Source of the DNA: Clostridia bacterium
Lineage (GTDB): Bacteria; Bacillota; Clostridia; DSM-8532; SZUA-474
Assembly: GCA_003251775.1 (NCBI GenBank)
Contig: QKEK01000037.1
Location: 1-47,449 of the forward strand
DNA: 47,449 bases
Direction: 5' to 3'
Below are positions 44,887 to 47,449 of the stretch, one piece after another. Made by a program: the position numbers and the translations under genes. A model generated the notes under the pieces. The model searched no databases and was not told the origin of the DNA. It saw nothing but the letters and a program-made list of their open reading frames with translations. The stretch's first letter is position 1. The number at the start of each line of letters is the position of its first letter.

Positions 44887-47449
44887 ATGAGTAAGACGAC
44901 AAAATGGACTCCTGAGCAGAGCGATGCAATAACTGAAAAAAACTCTAATCTATTAGTTGCAGCTGCTGCGGGTTCAGGTAAGACAGCGGTATTGGTAGAA
45001 AGAATAATAAGAAGGGTAACTGATGAAGTATCACCTATAGATATAGATAGGCTTTTAGTAGTAACCTTTACAAATGCGGCAGCTACCGAAATGAGGGAAA
45101 GGGTGGCTGATGCTTTAGCAGAGGAGATTGAAAGAAGACCAGAATGTGCAGGGCTTCAAAGACAGATGCTACTGTTAAACAGAGCAAGCATAACCACTAT
45201 TCATTCCTTTTGTATGGAGGTCATAAGAAACAATTTTCATTTACTTGACCTAGACCCTGGCTTTAGAATAGCAGACCAAACAGAAACAGTACTACTCAAA
45301 ACAGAGGCACTTGAAGAGCTATTTGAAACCCTTTACACCGAGGATATGGCAACTGATAAAGCATTTTCTGAGCTTATAGAAGGCTATAGTAGCACTAGTG
45401 AGGATACTGAGGTACAGAATCTTGTTTTAGATATACACAGCTTTGTACAAAGCTCCCCTTGGCCAGAGGAATGGCTAAACACAAGCGTAGCCTCATTAAA
45501 CATTGAAAGCAAAAGGGATTTTGGACAAACTCAATGGGGCAAGCTTTTAATAAATGATAGCAGGATGAAGCTTCAGGAGAGTAAGGACATACTAAAAAAG
45601 GCATTAAGATTAATTAATAACTCTGAGGGGACAGAGCCTTATTCACCAGCAATAGAAGCTGACCTTAAACAAGTAGATGAGATTTTATCGCTTTTTGGCA
45701 GTGACGTAGAAGCCATATGGAATGCAGTTAGTAGTAAGGTGAGCACCTTTGTATTTGAGAGACTGGGGCGTTGTCAGAAGCATGCAGATAAGGCTGCACA
45801 GGAAAGAGTTAAGGCATATCGAGAAAGTGCTAAATCAAACCTATCAGATATCAAGGAAAATATATTTAATGCCAGCTCAGAGGTCTTAATAAGCGAGCTA
45901 AGGGATATTTATCCTAGAATAAGGTGCTTGACACAGCTAGTAATAGCTTTTGATAAGCTATATGGTGAGAAGAAAAAGGAAAAAGGGCTTATTGATTTTA
46001 ATGATTTAGAGCATATGGCTCTGAATATCTTGGTAAACAAATCAGAGGACGGTAGCATGAACCCTACAGATATAGCCCTGCATTACAAGCAAAAATTTGA
46101 AGAGATTCTAATAGATGAGTATCAGGACAGCAATCTGGTACAGGAGCTTTTGTTGGGGAGTATATCAAGAAAGGATACAGATAACCCTAATTTATTCATG
46201 GTAGGAGATGTAAAGCAAAGCATATACCGCTTCAGACAGGCAAATCCAAAGCTATTTTTGGAAAAGTATAATTCATACTCTGCAAAAAAGGGAGAGAGAT
46301 GCAGAAAAATCTTGCTATACAAAAACTTCAGAAGCAGAAAGGAAATTTTAGATGGTGTAAACTACATATTTAGACAAATCATGTCTACAGATGTAGGGGA
46401 GCTTAACTATACATCTGAAGAAGCACTATTTCTTGGTGCAAGCTATCCTATGTTAAACCAAAGTGACAAAAAAGCAGATAGCCAGATAAGTGATGAAGAA
46501 GGTTATCAAAATAGTGCTACAAGTAATAAGGATACTCAAAACTTAGTACAGCAAGGGTTTAAGACCTTTGAAGGTGCAAGCATAGAGCTTCACATAATAG
46601 AAACAGGAGGAGATAAGGAAGCTTCGGATTTAGATGAGTCTACAAACGAAATAGATGGAGCTAGTACTAGAAATAATAGCAATTCAGAAATATCATCTAA
46701 TGAAGAATATGAAGCTAATTCATTTGAAGAAGAGGATAATCCAGATAATATACAATGCGAAGCACGAATAATTGCCTCTGAGATAAATAGGCTTGTTAAC
46801 CATTCAGAATACATGATATTTGATAAAGGTATTAAAGGCTACAGAAGCGTGCATTACAGAGATATTGTAATCCTATTAAGGGCAGTTAGTGGCTGGATGG
46901 AGACCTTCTCACAAGAATTTGAGGCTCAATCAGTGCCTATATATGCAGATGCAGGAACAGGGTATTTTGACACTGTAGAAATAAGTATTATGATGTCCTT
47001 ACTTAAAATAATAGATAATCCTTCTCAGGATATACCTTTTATAGCAGTGTTAAGATCAACGATAGGTGGCTTTAGTGCAGATGAGCTAGTTAATATAAGA
47101 ATAATACAAAGAGGCTTCGATGTATGAGGCATTCTGTAAATACTGTGGTGATGTTAAAGCTACTGATGAGACAGAAGGCACAGCTTCAATTAATAATGAA
47201 ATTACAGTCGATAGTATAGAAAAGAAGAGTGAAAAATTAGTTGCAAAAGCAAAAGCATTTCTATGTCAACTAGATAAATGGAGAAGCAAAGCAAGATTTA
47301 CACCGACCGATAGACTTATTTGGTACTTGTTTTCTGAAACCGGCTACTTTAGCTTTGTAGGGGCGATGCCTGCCGGTAAGCAAAAGCAGGCAAACCTGAT
47401 GCTGTTATTTCAAAGAGCACAGCAATACGAAAAAACAAGCTACAGAGGG
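44887..47449 (+). pseudogene. addA: Helicase/nuclease subunit A, with apparent frameshift and cut by window end
   Basis: AddA is the motor and nuclease subunit of AddAB (about 1200 residues). Frame 44887-47127 encodes 746 residues with WTPEQSDAITE, Walker A AAAGSGKTAVL, LIDFNDLEHMAL, LIDEYQDSNLVQE and VGDVKQSIYRFR, then stops early. From 47117 the reading continues in a second frame (SMYEAFCKYCGDVKATDET... to FTPTDRLIWYLFSETGYF) to the last base. That is the sequence expected next in AddA. The change fits one extra base near 47116. It may be a real mutation, a sequencing error, or re-initiation at ATG 47120. Confidence 0.88.

Noticed and set aside
1-47449. CRISPR array or cas genes that would explain the CARF nuclease
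   Set aside because: No regularly spaced direct repeats and no Cas protein motifs were found anywhere in the window.

Overview
The window is AT-rich, with leaders, Shine-Dalgarno sites and gene families typical of low-GC Gram-positive anaerobes. A T-box threonine leader, duplicated FeoA ahead of FeoB, AddAB and RecD2, a BirA-type biotin operator and a DUF2953 protein point to a member of the Clostridia (Bacillota). I do not assign a genus. I see no rRNA, tRNA, CRISPR array, phage block or intact transposase.

Layout. 1-594 is the 3' end of ftsH with its terminator. 923-2068 is an orphan CARF/DUF1887 (Card1/Can2-like) nuclease, followed by a small membrane protein and recD2. 4921-7181 is an ABC exporter pair. 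7189-10232 is an iron(II) uptake operon (feoA-feoA-feoB and a small Cys-rich membrane protein missed by the ORF track), with a canonical promoter overlapped by a palindrome. 10376-13352 is a two-component system and an ICMT-like methyltransferase, whose upstream region carries PhoB-type direct repeats. 13603-16575 is a very large lipoprotein joining NlpC/P60, YkuD and VanX-like domains. 16698-18634 holds a DUF1638 gene and a type-2 argC. 18669-20604 is a T-box leader and a ThrRS that lacks the TGS and editing domains. 20704-21470 is bioY under a BirA-type operator.

The second half holds mgsA and a NapH/NosR-like 4Fe-4S membrane protein with apbE (21631-24609). A cyclophilin, a DUF2953 protein, an ABC-F ATPase and a lipoprotein on the minus strand follow (24755-29452). 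Next come two small coupled ORFs and a secA2-like gene (29849-32832), a 7TM-PAS-GGDEF protein, and an orphan KAS III-like enzyme. A 280-bp hairpin MITE with 8-bp target duplications sits at 35721-36000. An MCP follows, then a rightward run of prmC, histidine phosphatase, FAD oxidoreductase, addB and addA. addA appears frameshifted near 47116 and runs off the window.

The most unusual signals are not ordinary genes. One is a leader of about 110 bp shared by two unrelated genes 28 kb apart, the CARF nuclease and a lipoprotein, with similarity ending at the start codons. Another is a dispersed intergenic repeat family built on AACAACGCAA. The third is the IS66-like MITE. Together with the orphan CARF nuclease, the editing-free ThrRS and the three-enzyme cell-wall lipoprotein, these are the best places to look for undescribed biology.
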